DNA from: Bacillota bacterium
Lineage (GTDB): Bacteria; Bacillota; Clostridia; Christensenellales; CAG-138
Direction: 5' to 3'
NCBI GenBank assembly: GCA_016286445.1
Contig: JAEESS010000006.1
Location: 1-64,000 of the forward strand
DNA: 64,000 bases
Shown: positions 47,278 through 56,221 of the stretch, one piece after another
How positions within the stretch are numbered: the stretch's first letter is position 1
How the letters are laid out: each line of letters starts with the position of its first letter
Notes under the pieces: generated by a model
Told to the model about the DNA's origin: nothing
What the model saw: only the letters and a program-made list of their open reading frames with translations
Database searches by the model: none
Position numbers and translations under genes: made by a program

Positions 47278-48768
47278 ATGAAGTCGGCGACAGAGCTTTT
47301 GCGCATACAGGCAGAAACACGCCCGGACCGGGCGATGTTCACGGACGAAACGGAAACGCTGACGTTTGCGGACGTTGAAGCGCGCTCCGACCGCATCGGT
47401 TCGGCGCTATTGCGCCGCGGCGCGGACGCTGAACCGGTCCTTGTGTTTATGAAACGGAGCGGGGCGATGATCGCGGCGTTTTTCGGCGTGTGGAAGGCGA
47501 ACTGCTTCTATGTGCCGGTCGACGCCGAAATGGGCGAAAGCCGTATCCGCTCGATCCTCGACCGCGTCCGGCCGCGCTTTGCGATTCGGGACGAAAGCGC
47601 TGAGGAACTGCTTTCCGCCTGCGGCTTTTCGGGCGAAGCGCTCGACGCAGGCGCGATCCTTTCGGAGCCTGCCGAGCCCGAAGCGCTCGAAGCCGCGGCA
47701 AAGCGGCAGCTCGATTCCGATCCCGCGTATCTCGTGTTCACAAGCGGGTCTACCGGCGCGCCGAAGGGCGTCGTGGGCGTACACCGCGCGGTGCTCGATT
47801 ATGCCGAACAGATCACAAAGACGCTGCGTGCCGATGAGACCGACGTGTTCGGCATGCAGGCGCCGCTGTATGTGGACGCCTGTCTTAAGGAGATCCTGTC
47901 CGCGCTGAAATGCGGATCGGGCGTCGTGCTCGTGCCGAAACGGCTGTTTATGACCCCGGTCCCGCTGGTGGAATACCTGAACGCGCATCGTGTCACGGCG
48001 CTCTGCTGGGTCGTGCCCGCGCTGACGCTGATCTCGGCGCTGCATACGTTCGACGCAATCGTGCCGCAATACCTTAAAACCGTCGCGTTCGGCAGCGAGG
48101 TCATGCCGCCGAAGCAGCTTCAGATCTGGCGGGAGCATGTTAAGGCGCGCTATCTCAATCTGTACGGACCGACCGAATGCACCGGCATGTCGTGCTTCTA
48201 TGAGGTCGACCGCGACTTTAAACCCGGCGAGCGCATCCCGATCGGACGCGCGTTCGACAACACCGAGATCTTTCTCCTCGACGAGACCGGACGCCGGGCG
48301 GACGAGGGTGAAATGTACATTCGCGGCACGGCGGTATGCCATGGCTACTACCGCGATCCGGAGCGCACGGCAAAGGCGTTCGTGCCAAATCCGTTGAATC
48401 CGGATTATCCCGAAACGGTTTACAGAACCGGCGATCTCGGACGGATCAACGATCGCGGCGAGCTGGAGTTTTTGGGCAGGAAGGACGATCAGATCAAGCA
48501 CATGGGGCACCGCATCGAGCTCGGCGAGCTCGAAGCCGCGGCAAAAACGGTCGACGGCGTGGACGCCGCATGCGCGGTGTTCGACCGCGAAAAAAGCCTT
48601 TTGGGGCTTGTCTATACCGGAACGATCGAAAAAGCGACGCTGCTTTCGGCGCTTAAAGCAAAGCTTCCCGAATACCTGCTGCCGAAGCGCACGGCAAAGG
48701 TTTTGAGCCTGCCGCTGACCGAAAACGGCAAGACCGACCGCAGGGCGGCGGCGACGCTGATCAAATGA
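47278..48768 (+). CDS. AMP-binding adenylation enzyme, DltA/NRPS-A-like
   Basis: YLVFTSGSTGAPKGVVGVHRAVLDYAEQI; LNLYGPTECTGMSCFYEV; YRTGDLGRINDRGELEFLGRKDDQIKHMGHRIELGELE; ENGKTDRRA. Confidence 0.9.
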   Translation: MKSATELLRIQAETRPDRAMFTDETETLTFADVEARSDRIGSALLRRGADAEPVLVFMKRSGAMIAAFFGVWKANCFYVPVDAEMGESRIRSILDRVRPRFAIRDESAEELLSACGFSGEALDAGAILSEPAEPEALEAAAKRQLDSDPAYLVFTSGSTGAPKGVVGVHRAVLDYAEQITKTLRADETDVFGMQAPLYVDACLKEILSALKCGSGVVLVPKRLFMTPVPLVEYLNAHRVTALCWVVPALTLISALHTFDAIVPQYLKTVAFGSEVMPPKQLQIWREHVKARYLNLYGPTECTGMSCFYEVDRDFKPGERIPIGRAFDNTEIFLLDETGRRADEGEMYIRGTAVCHGYYRDPERTAKAFVPNPLNPDYPETVYRTGDLGRINDRGELEFLGRKDDQIKHMGHRIELGELEAAAKTVDGVDAACAVFDREKSLLGLVYTGTIEKATLLSALKAKLPEYLLPKRTAKVLSLPLTENGKTDRRAAATLIK

Positions 48769-48844
48769 AGGGATGAAGAATGAAGGAATGAGGGAGGAAG
48801 ATCCTCCGGAACGTCCGGATCCACTTGACACAACAGGAGAGAAT

Positions 48845-49078
48845 ATGGAACGACTTTTGGACATTTTGCGGGAGCTGCATCCCGAAACGGACTTTGAGAA
48901 CGAAACGCGGCTCGTCGACGGCGGGATCCTCGCCTCGTTCGACATCGTCATGCTGATCACGCGGATCGAGGAGGAGTTTGACGTCGTGATCCCGGCAAAG
49001 GACATCGTGCCGGAGCACTTCAATTCCGCAAAGGCGCTCTTCGCGCTGATCACAAGGATCGCGGAGCAGGACGACTGA
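48845..49078 (+). CDS. acyl/peptidyl carrier protein (DltC-like)
   Basis: MERLLDILRELHPETDFENETRLVDGGILASFDIVMLITRIEEEFDVVIPAKDIVPEHFNSAKALFALITRIAEQDD; candidate Ppant Ser in LASFDIV. Confidence 0.8.
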   Translation: MERLLDILRELHPETDFENETRLVDGGILASFDIVMLITRIEEEFDVVIPAKDIVPEHFNSAKALFALITRIAEQDD

Positions 49079-50655
49079 TGCTGTTCCCGTCGTGGGCATT
49101 TCTTCTGTTTCTGGCGGTACTCGTGCCCGTGTACTATCTGGTGCCGAAACGGATCCAATGGATCGTGCTGCTGCTCGCAAACGCAGTCTTTATCTGCTTT
49201 GCGGGGCTTTTGGGCGCGGTCTTTCTGGTCGTGACGGTGATTACGGTGTACGCGGCGACGCGGGCGTTCGACGCGCTGTTTGCCCGTCAGCGCGAGACGC
49301 TTGCCGCCATGAAGGGGACGCACACGAAGGAGGAGCGAAAGGCGGTACGGCTGCGGTTTGAAAAGAAGCGGCGGCTTGTGTTGATCGCGTGTCTGATCGT
49401 CAATTTCGGGATCTTGTTCGCGCTCAAATACGGCGCGATGCTCGGCAGACTCTCCGCGGGGCTGTTCGGCACGAGGGCGTTCGGGCAGGACCTTGCGCTC
49501 ACGATGGGCATTTCGTTCTACACGTTCTCGACGGTCGGATACCTGCTCGACGTGTACCGCGAATCGATCCTGGCGGAAAAGAATCCGCTGAAGCTTGCGC
49601 TGTTCACCTCGTTCTTCCCGCTTCTCGTACAAGGACCGATCACGCGGTTCGAGACGGTGGGATGGCAGCTTACAAAGCCGCACGCGTTCGACGGAAAGCG
49701 CTTTTTATCCGCATCCTTGCGCATCGCGTGGGGGTACTGGAAAAAGCTGATCGTTGCCGACCGGCTGCTCGTTGCGGTCAAGGCGCTCTGCGCCAGACCC
49801 GACGTGTATCGCGGGGATTTCATCTTCGTCGAGATGCTCCTCTATGCCGCGTGCCTCTATGCGGACTTCACCGGCGGCATCGACATCACGATCGGCGTGG
49901 GCGAGATGCTGGGGATCACGATCGAGGAAAACTTCCGCCGTCCGTACTTTTCCAAGAGCATTTCGGAATACTGGCGGCGCTGGCACATCACGCTCGGCGA
50001 ATGGTTCAAGCGTTACGTCTACTACCCGCTGTCGGTATCGAAGCCGATGCGTGATCTTTCCAAAGCCACGCGGCGCCTCGGCACAGGCATTTCGCGGCGT
50101 GTGCCGGTCTACCTTGCGACGCTGCTCGTGTGGGCACTGACCGGCGCATGGCACGGAAGCAATCTGACGTTCCTCGTCTGGGGGCTTTTGAACGGCGCCG
50201 TGATCCTGCTTTCCGAAGAACTGAAGCCGCTGTACGCGCGGTTCCGCAAGCGCTTCCCGCGGCTCACCGAAAGCGCGTTCTACCGCGGGTTTACCGTGGT
50301 CCGCACGGTGCTGCTGCTGTCGTCGCTGCGCATTCTCGACTGTTACGGCACGGTCAAAGAGGCGTTTTCGTCGTTCTTCTCCATGTTCACGACGTGGAAC
50401 TGGGGCGCGGTGTTCCGGGGCGGCGTACAGTCGCTGGGACTTTCGTATTTCGATTACGCGATCGCGTTCTGCGGCGTGGTCCTGATGTTTGCGCTTTCGA
50501 CGGTGCAGCGGAAGGGCGCGATCCGACCGCGGATTTTGAAACGCGGCGCGGTGTTTTCCGTCTGCGTGCTGCTCGTGCTGATCGGCACGATCCTGCTCTT
50601 CGGACGGTACGGCTTCGGCTTCGACGCCTCGCAGTTCATCTATAACCGGTTCTGA
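49078..50655 (+). CDS. MBOAT family O-acyltransferase (DltB/AlgI-like)
   Basis: ALTMGISFYTFSTVGYLLDVYRESILAEKN...FTGGIDITIGVGEMLGITIEENFRRPYFSKSISEYWRRWHITLGEWFKRYVYYPL; LTGAWHGSNLTFLVWGLLNG. ATG overlaps the ACP stop. Confidence 0.92.
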   Translation: MLFPSWAFLLFLAVLVPVYYLVPKRIQWIVLLLANAVFICFAGLLGAVFLVVTVITVYAATRAFDALFARQRETLAAMKGTHTKEERKAVRLRFEKKRRLVLIACLIVNFGILFALKYGAMLGRLSAGLFGTRAFGQDLALTMGISFYTFSTVGYLLDVYRESILAEKNPLKLALFTSFFPLLVQGPITRFETVGWQLTKPHAFDGKRFLSASLRIAWGYWKKLIVADRLLVAVKALCARPDVYRGDFIFVEMLLYAACLYADFTGGIDITIGVGEMLGITIEENFRRPYFSKSISEYWRRWHITLGEWFKRYVYYPLSVSKPMRDLSKATRRLGTGISRRVPVYLATLLVWALTGAWHGSNLTFLVWGLLNGAVILLSEELKPLYARFRKRFPRLTESAFYRGFTVVRTVLLLSSLRILDCYGTVKEAFSSFFSMFTTWNWGAVFRGGVQSLGLSYFDYAIAFCGVVLMFALSTVQRKGAIRPRILKRGAVFSVCVLLVLIGTILLFGRYGFGFDASQFIYNRF

Positions 50656-50657
50656 GT

Positions 50658-51692
50658 ATGAAACGAAAAAGTTTGACCTTCATCGGCATCCTGCTTGCCT
50701 GCATCGTGTTTTTCGGAGCGCTGTACGCGGTCTCGCGCCTCGTCGCGCCGAAATACCGCACTTCGCCGCTCGAAGGGCATCTGACAGGCGAGTATTACGA
50801 TGAGAAGACGACGCACGACGTGCTGTTCATCGGCGACTGCGAGGTGTTCTCGAACTTCTCGCCGGTCACGCTGTACAACGAATACGGGATCACGTCGTTC
50901 ATCCGCGGCAGCGCGCAGCAGCTCGTCTGGCAGTCCTATTCTCTTTTGGAGGACGCGCTTTTGACCGAAACGCCAAAGGTCGTCGTTTTCAACGTGCTGG
51001 CGCTGAAATACGGCGAGCCGCAGTCCGAGGCGTACAACCGCATGACGCTCGACGGCATGCGCTGGGGCGGCGCAAAGGTCCGTGCGATCCGGGCGAGCAT
51101 GACGGAGGGCGAGGACTTTATGAGCTATCTCTTCCCGCTCTTGCGCTATCACGATCGGATCGGAACGCTTTCGCGCGAGGATTTTGCGTACTGGTTCACG
51201 GACGGCGAGCCGGTCTCGTTCAAGGGGTATCTTTTGCGCACGGAAGTCCGTCCCGCGACCGACCTGCCGACGGAGAGCTACGATCCGAAGCTGCCCGAAA
51301 GCAGCATGCAATGGCTCGGGAAGATGGCGGATCTGTGCGAGGAGAAGGGGATCGCGCTCGTGCTTGTGAAGTCGCCGTCGATCTATCCCAAGTGGTATCC
51401 CGAATGGGACGAAACGGTCGCGGCGTTTGCAAAGGCGCGCGGATTGCGTTACGACAACATGATCGCGGAAAACGACGCGATCGGCATCGACATGCAGACC
51501 GACACCTGCGACATGGGACAGCACCTCAATGTATACGGCGCGGAAAAGCTCTCCCGCTTCTACGGCGCGGTGCTGCAAAAGACTTACGATTTGCCGGATC
51601 ATCGCGGCGAAGCGGCGTACGACGCGGATTATGCGGCGCTTACAAACCGGTATGTAACCGAAAAGAATCTGAGAAGATCGGAGGATAACTGA
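50658..51692 (+). CDS. SGNH-hydrolase-fold protein (DltD/AlgX-like) with GDC in place of GDS
   Basis: THDVLFIGDCEVFSNFSPVTLYNEYGITSFIRGSAQQLVWQSYSLLEDALL; C-terminal DMGQHLNVYGAEKLSRFYGAVL. Confidence 0.75.
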   Translation: MKRKSLTFIGILLACIVFFGALYAVSRLVAPKYRTSPLEGHLTGEYYDEKTTHDVLFIGDCEVFSNFSPVTLYNEYGITSFIRGSAQQLVWQSYSLLEDALLTETPKVVVFNVLALKYGEPQSEAYNRMTLDGMRWGGAKVRAIRASMTEGEDFMSYLFPLLRYHDRIGTLSREDFAYWFTDGEPVSFKGYLLRTEVRPATDLPTESYDPKLPESSMQWLGKMADLCEEKGIALVLVKSPSIYPKWYPEWDETVAAFAKARGLRYDNMIAENDAIGIDMQTDTCDMGQHLNVYGAEKLSRFYGAVLQKTYDLPDHRGEAAYDADYAALTNRYVTEKNLRRSEDN

Positions 51693-51693
51693 T

Positions 51694-52212
51694 ATGAAAC
51701 GAACGGCGATCCTGCTTCTTGCGGCATTGCTTCTGTGCGCGATCGGCTGCGGCGGACAGGCGGACGACCCGAACGCGGTGTTCATCGACCCGAACGCGGT
51801 GCGCGGCGGCGAGTACGGCGAACTGTACTTTGAGGCGAACGGCGTGCGCTTCGGGATCTTCGACGAAGCGGCGCCGGTCCTTTCGGCGCTTTCCGAGGAA
51901 AAGAGCAGCTTCACGCGCGAAAGCTGCGCGTTCGACCGACCGGACGTGTTCCACCTCTTCGATTCGTTCGAGATCATGACGAACGAAATCGACGGTGTCG
52001 ACCGCATCACGGCGATCACGATCAAGGACGACCGGGTCAAGATCCCGCAGGGGCTTTATATCGGCATGTCCGAAGCGGACGCCGCGGCGGCGTTTCCCGC
52101 GCTTTCGGACGCCGGCTGGAATCTTGCCGACGGCACGGCGCTGCTGTCCGTTACGATCGCCGACGGCACGGTAAAGGGCATTGTCTACACCCCCTCGATC
52201 ACGGACGACTGA
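51694..52212 (+). CDS. small lipoprotein at the end of the dlt-like operon
   Basis: MKRTAILLLAALLLCAIGCGGQADDPNAVFIDPNAVRGGEYGELYFEANGVRFGIFDEAAPVLSAL.... Confidence 0.7.
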   Translation: MKRTAILLLAALLLCAIGCGGQADDPNAVFIDPNAVRGGEYGELYFEANGVRFGIFDEAAPVLSALSEEKSSFTRESCAFDRPDVFHLFDSFEIMTNEIDGVDRITAITIKDDRVKIPQGLYIGMSEADAAAAFPALSDAGWNLADGTALLSVTIADGTVKGIVYTPSITDD

Positions 52213-52294
52213 GATGCGAAGAGCGCGGATGCCGGTCTTGTTTGCGCTGCCGACGCCCGCGCCTTTGGGAACGGACGCGCCGTAAAAGCCAAAG

Positions 52295-52331
52295 AAAAAG
52301 GAGTTGTCCGATGCGGACAGCTCCTTTTGCA
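52295..52331. terminator. bidirectional terminator
   Basis: AAAAAGGAGTTGTCCG-atg-CGGACAGCTCCTTTT. Confidence 0.85.
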
Positions 52332-52339
52332 TGTTTCGC

Positions 52340-52537
52340 TTACTTGATGAAGCCGAGCTGCTTTGCCTGCTCGATGTACTTCGGCATGTCGGTCAGGGAA
52401 ACCTGAACGTCATGCTTTTTTGCAAAGGTGAGGAACTCCTGGATCGAGACCTTGCCGTCGGCAAGGATCGCCGCGACCTCGTCCTGAAGCGCTTTGTCGG
52501 TCTGATACTGCTGGACCAATTCTTCTACGGTTGCCAT
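52340..52537 (-). CDS. 65-aa protein, Nif11-leader-like/unknown
   Basis: MATVEELVQQYQTDKALQDEVAAILADGKVSIQEFLTFAKKHDVQVSLTDMPKYIEQAKQLGFIK; RBS aaggaggaaac; followed by a terminator. Confidence 0.65.
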   Translation of the reverse strand: MATVEELVQQYQTDKALQDEVAAILADGKVSIQEFLTFAKKHDVQVSLTDMPKYIEQAKQLGFIK

Positions 52538-52648
52538 AATGTTTCCTCCTTGTTTTTATATATAATTATTATAACACACCTTTCCGCAAATTGCAAATGC
52601 AATTCAAACGTGCTATACTGAACAAAGAAACCGAAGGAGGGAACGACC

Positions 52649-52864
52649 GTGCGCCTGTTTCATAAAGACAAGGGACCGGGGTATGACGCCGAAGCGCTTA
52701 CGCCCGCGATCAAAAAGAGCATCTGCACCGGCGAGGCAGTCGCCGGGTTTGTCGATCGTCGGACCGGCAGATTCATCGACGTCGTGCTGATCCGCAGCCA
52801 AAAGGACCTCGACGCCTTCCGCGCCGAATACAACATCACCGACCCGATCAAAACGATCTGGTGA
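52649..52864 (+). CDS. small hypothetical protein (71 aa)
   Basis: MRLFHKDKGPGYDAEALTPAIKKSICTGEAVAGFVDRRTGRFIDVVLIRSQKDLDAFRAEYNITDPIKTIW; RBS ggaggg. Confidence 0.65.
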   Translation: MRLFHKDKGPGYDAEALTPAIKKSICTGEAVAGFVDRRTGRFIDVVLIRSQKDLDAFRAEYNITDPIKTIW

Positions 52865-52892
52865 ACAGCAGAAACAATACGGAGGAACGGGC

Positions 52893-54242
52893 ATGCATAT
52901 TCTGGTTCTGAACGGTTCGCCGAAGGGCGAAAACAGCATCACGCTGCAAACGGTGCGCTATCTTGAAAAGCGATTCAAGGATGAGACCTTCGAGGTTCTG
53001 CACGTCGGACAGCGCATCAAAGCGCTTGAAAAGGATTTTACAAAGGCGGCGGAAGCGCTGAAAAACGTCGATCTTCTGCTGTTCTGCTATCCGGTCTATA
53101 CCTTTCTTGTGCCGAGCCAGCTCCACCGGTTCATCGAGCTTATCAAGGAGCACGGCGTCGACCTGAAAGGCAAGTGCGCCGCGCAAATCACAACCTCGCT
53201 GCATTTCTATGACATCACCGCGCACCGCTTCATCCGCGACAACTGCGACGATCTCGAACTCTCCTATCTCGGCGGGCTGTCTGCGGACATGGAGGACCTT
53301 TTGAAGCCGCAGGGAAGAAAGGACGCGGAGGACTTCTTCCGCTTTCTTCTGTGGCGCAAGGCGCACGGGTACGCCGAGCCGAAACGCTGCGAACCGAAGC
53401 CGTTCACACCGGTCCCGCTTTCGGAATCCGCCGCGCCCGCGATGCTTTCGGGCGGCAGGGTCGCCGTAGTTGCGGACTTCGACCCGGAGGAGGAGAGCCC
53501 GATCCGCGCCATGGTCTCGCGGTTTCTGCGCGTCGCGCCGTTTGAAACGACGCTTGTGAACCTTCGCGAATTTCCGTTTGCGGGCGGGTGCCTTGGGTGC
53601 TTTCAGTGCGCCGCAAAGGGCGCGTGCGTCTATAAGGACGGCTTCGACTCGTATTTGCGTGAAAAGATCCAGACCGCGGACGCGATCGTCTACGCGTTTG
53701 CGATCAAGGACCATTCGATGGGCTATCGCATGAAGCTCTACGACGACCGGCAGTTCTGCAACGGACACCGCACGGTCACGATGGGCAAGCCTGTAGGCTA
53801 CCTCGTTTCCGGTCCGCTTTCGAAGGAGGAGAACCTCCGCACCGTGATCGAGGCGCGCGCCGAGGTCGGCGGGAACTTCCTCGCGGGCGTCGCATGCGAC
53901 GAATCCGATCCGGACGCGGGCATCGAAGCGCTCAGCGACACGCTGCGTTACGCGGTCGATCACGCCTATCAGCCGCCGAAGACGTTCTGGGGCGTCGGCG
54001 GGATGAAGATCTTCCGCGACCTGATCTATCAGATGCGCGGGCTGATGAAGGAGGACCACCGCTTTTATAAGAAGCACGGATTCTACGACTTCCCGCAGAA
54101 GCGCAAGGGACGCATCCTCGGCATGTACCTGGTCGGCGGCATGATGCGCAACAAGAAGCTCCAAAAGAAGCTCTCCGGCAAAATGACCGAGGGTATGCTG
54201 ATGCCGTACAAAAAGGCGCTCGAACAGGCGGAGAAGGAGTGA
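52893..54242 (+). CDS. tandem flavodoxin-like NAD(P)H-dependent oxidoreductase / iron-sulfur flavoprotein-like
   Basis: MHILVLNGSPKGENSITLQTVRYLEKRFKDETFEVLHVGQ...LLFCYPVYTFLVPSQLHRFIELI; second module VAVVADFDPEEESPIRAMVSRFL...CLGCFQCAAKGACVYKDGF. Confidence 0.85.
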   Translation: MHILVLNGSPKGENSITLQTVRYLEKRFKDETFEVLHVGQRIKALEKDFTKAAEALKNVDLLLFCYPVYTFLVPSQLHRFIELIKEHGVDLKGKCAAQITTSLHFYDITAHRFIRDNCDDLELSYLGGLSADMEDLLKPQGRKDAEDFFRFLLWRKAHGYAEPKRCEPKPFTPVPLSESAAPAMLSGGRVAVVADFDPEEESPIRAMVSRFLRVAPFETTLVNLREFPFAGGCLGCFQCAAKGACVYKDGFDSYLREKIQTADAIVYAFAIKDHSMGYRMKLYDDRQFCNGHRTVTMGKPVGYLVSGPLSKEENLRTVIEARAEVGGNFLAGVACDESDPDAGIEALSDTLRYAVDHAYQPPKTFWGVGGMKIFRDLIYQMRGLMKEDHRFYKKHGFYDFPQKRKGRILGMYLVGGMMRNKKLQKKLSGKMTEGMLMPYKKALEQAEKE

Positions 54243-54261
54243 CGCTCTCCTACGAGACAGC

Positions 54262-54730
54262 GCGCGTCCAAAAGCCTCCCTTGTGCAAAGGGAGGTGGAT
54301 CGGCGAAGCCGAGACGGAGGGATTGTCGATGAATTGCGCCTTGCGGCGCACGATATGCGGTGCATGACACCCCCTCATCACCGCTTCGCGGAGCTTCTCC
54401 ACCCTGAAGGGGGCGAAGCCTCTGCGTGTGCCATCCCAAAGGCCTTCCCCTTGAGGGGAAGGTGCCATAGCGAAACGCAGTTGAGTGAAGGCGGATGAGG
54501 TGGACACGCGCAGAAAAGCGGAAAGCTTTTCACGGATGAATCGGACGAACGCAAAGCGTTCGTTGCCCCAAACACCTCATCAGTCACCTGACGGTGACAG
54601 CTTCCCCTCAAAGGGGAAGCCCCTGCATGTGCGCTAAAAGCCTGTGCTCGCCACCTGCCCTCGCAAGGACGGGTGGATTCGCGGCAAACAGTAGGGGACG
54701 CCGACCCCGGCGTCCCGTCAAAGAACGGTT
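54262..54730. repeat. mosaic intergenic repeat cluster
   Basis: Contains CAAAAGCCTCCCTTGTGCAAAGGGAGGTGGATCGGCGAAGCCGAGACGGAGGGATTGTCGATGAATTGCGCCTTGCGGCGCACGATATGCGGTGCATGACACCCCCTCATCACCGCTTCGCGGAGCTTCTCCACCCTGAAGGGGGCGAAGCCTCTGCGTGTGCCATCCC, repeated nearly verbatim at 56230-56400. Confidence 0.9.
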
Positions 54731-54824
54731 CTCCTGTTTCGGGAGGATCGTTTTATTCTTTACATGCATGACGCAATTCTGTTGCATCTCTTTGGTATGA
54801 TGTGGAAAAAGAGGAGGGCAAAGC

Positions 54825-56210
54825 ATGAAAAAAACACTTTGCGCGCTGCTTGCGCTGATTTTGATATGCAGCGCCGTCGGCTGCGGAGCGGTGGAACAAC
54901 CGTCCGGACAGCAGGCGGAGCCCGGTTCGATCGCCGAGACCGAACCGACCGAAACGGAGACCGGGGAACCGTTCGAGGGACAGCCGTTCATGCTTTCGGA
55001 TCACCTCAATACGAGCTGGAACAGCCGTTATGTCGGCATTGACGAGGAGCCGTATTTCTTTCAGGAGTCGCTTTCCGTGTACGGAGACGGGGACGCGACG
55101 CTGACGCACGACCGCGTCGATTACCGCCTGAAGGACAACGGCGGGACGTACCTTCTCGAAAAGGATCTGTACGCCTCTCCGTTTGAAACGGAACCGTGCC
55201 TGACGCTTGCGACGGGCGAGATCCGTCTGCTCACGGACGGCGAAACGGTGCGCTTTGAGGTCGTTTCCGATCCGCTCGGCGTTTTCGACGGATTTGATTC
55301 GCAAAACGCCGTCCTGAAGCAGCACATGTATTTCGGGGAGCCGTGGAAGCCCTATAAAGGGCAGTACACGCCGCGCATATCCGGCACGGATCTGCAATTT
55401 CAGCCGCGAACGGAGTGGATCGCGGGCGGTCCGCATGCAGAGGAAAACGGCGGGCTGTGCTATTACGGAAACTGCGTCCTGAAAACGGAAGCGGACGGCA
55501 CGGTGAAAGGGTACATCCGGCGGACCTCAGAAGCGGAGCGCGAGGACTGCTTGCTTTTATGGGCGCCGGACGCTGCGGCGCTGGTGCGTCCGGACGACGC
55601 GGAGCTGCTTTATTACGGCGGCGTCACCGGCGACCGGGAATGGGACGAAACCGAAAACTGCCGAACGTATGGAATCAAAGCATGTTATGACCCGTATGCG
55701 CTGAAAGTCGGCAATAAACTGCTGCTGGAAAAGAAGGGAATGTCGGAAAACCCCGAACCGGAATACGTGCTCGGGTACGGGCGCTACGAGATCGAAGCAA
55801 GGTTCACCGAAAACGGCTGGACAAGCGAGCCGCTTTCGATGAAGTGGGACGAGGACGATGAAGACGACTACGGCGAGGATTTTTTGAAGCTCACCAAGGA
55901 CGGCAGGATGCTGCTGATCTATCTGGACGGGCTGTACACCTATTCGCAGGGGGCGTTTGCCTATGTGCTGCTCGACGCTGACGGCAAGCTCGAAAGCTGG
56001 GGCGGGCAGATGCCGGTCGACCATACAGTTGCGGACGCCTGCGCACAGACAAAGGAATTTCCGGACGAGTTCAGCGAGATCGGGCTTTGGGGTCTATGGG
56101 AGGACGATCGTGTGCTGCTGCTGGACGACGGACGCATCCTTGTGACCTACTCGGGACATGAAAGCGGCGAACTGCTTGCTTCCGTCATCTTCGACCCGCG
56201 GAATCCGTAA
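54825..56210 (+). CDS. lipoprotein, unknown function (461 aa)
   Basis: MKKTLCALLALILICSAVGCGAVEQPSGQQAEPGS lipobox; RBS gaggag. Confidence 0.8.
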   Translation: MKKTLCALLALILICSAVGCGAVEQPSGQQAEPGSIAETEPTETETGEPFEGQPFMLSDHLNTSWNSRYVGIDEEPYFFQESLSVYGDGDATLTHDRVDYRLKDNGGTYLLEKDLYASPFETEPCLTLATGEIRLLTDGETVRFEVVSDPLGVFDGFDSQNAVLKQHMYFGEPWKPYKGQYTPRISGTDLQFQPRTEWIAGGPHAEENGGLCYYGNCVLKTEADGTVKGYIRRTSEAEREDCLLLWAPDAAALVRPDDAELLYYGGVTGDREWDETENCRTYGIKACYDPYALKVGNKLLLEKKGMSENPEPEYVLGYGRYEIEARFTENGWTSEPLSMKWDEDDEDDYGEDFLKLTKDGRMLLIYLDGLYTYSQGAFAYVLLDADGKLESWGGQMPVDHTVADACAQTKEFPDEFSEIGLWGLWEDDRVLLLDDGRILVTYSGHESGELLASVIFDPRNP

Positions 56211-56221
56211 GAAACCGCGCG

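Noticed and set aside
47407-49683. 758-aa minus-strand ORF antisense to the dlt-like genes
   Set aside because: Arg/His/Gln-rich shadow ORF over three well-supported + strand genes.
54250-54507. Minus-strand ORFs in the 54-kb and 56-kb intergenic regions (e.g. MGWHTQRLRPLQGGEAPRSGDEG...)
   Set aside because: They translate the repeat modules and recur with every repeat copy; no RBS or coding signature.
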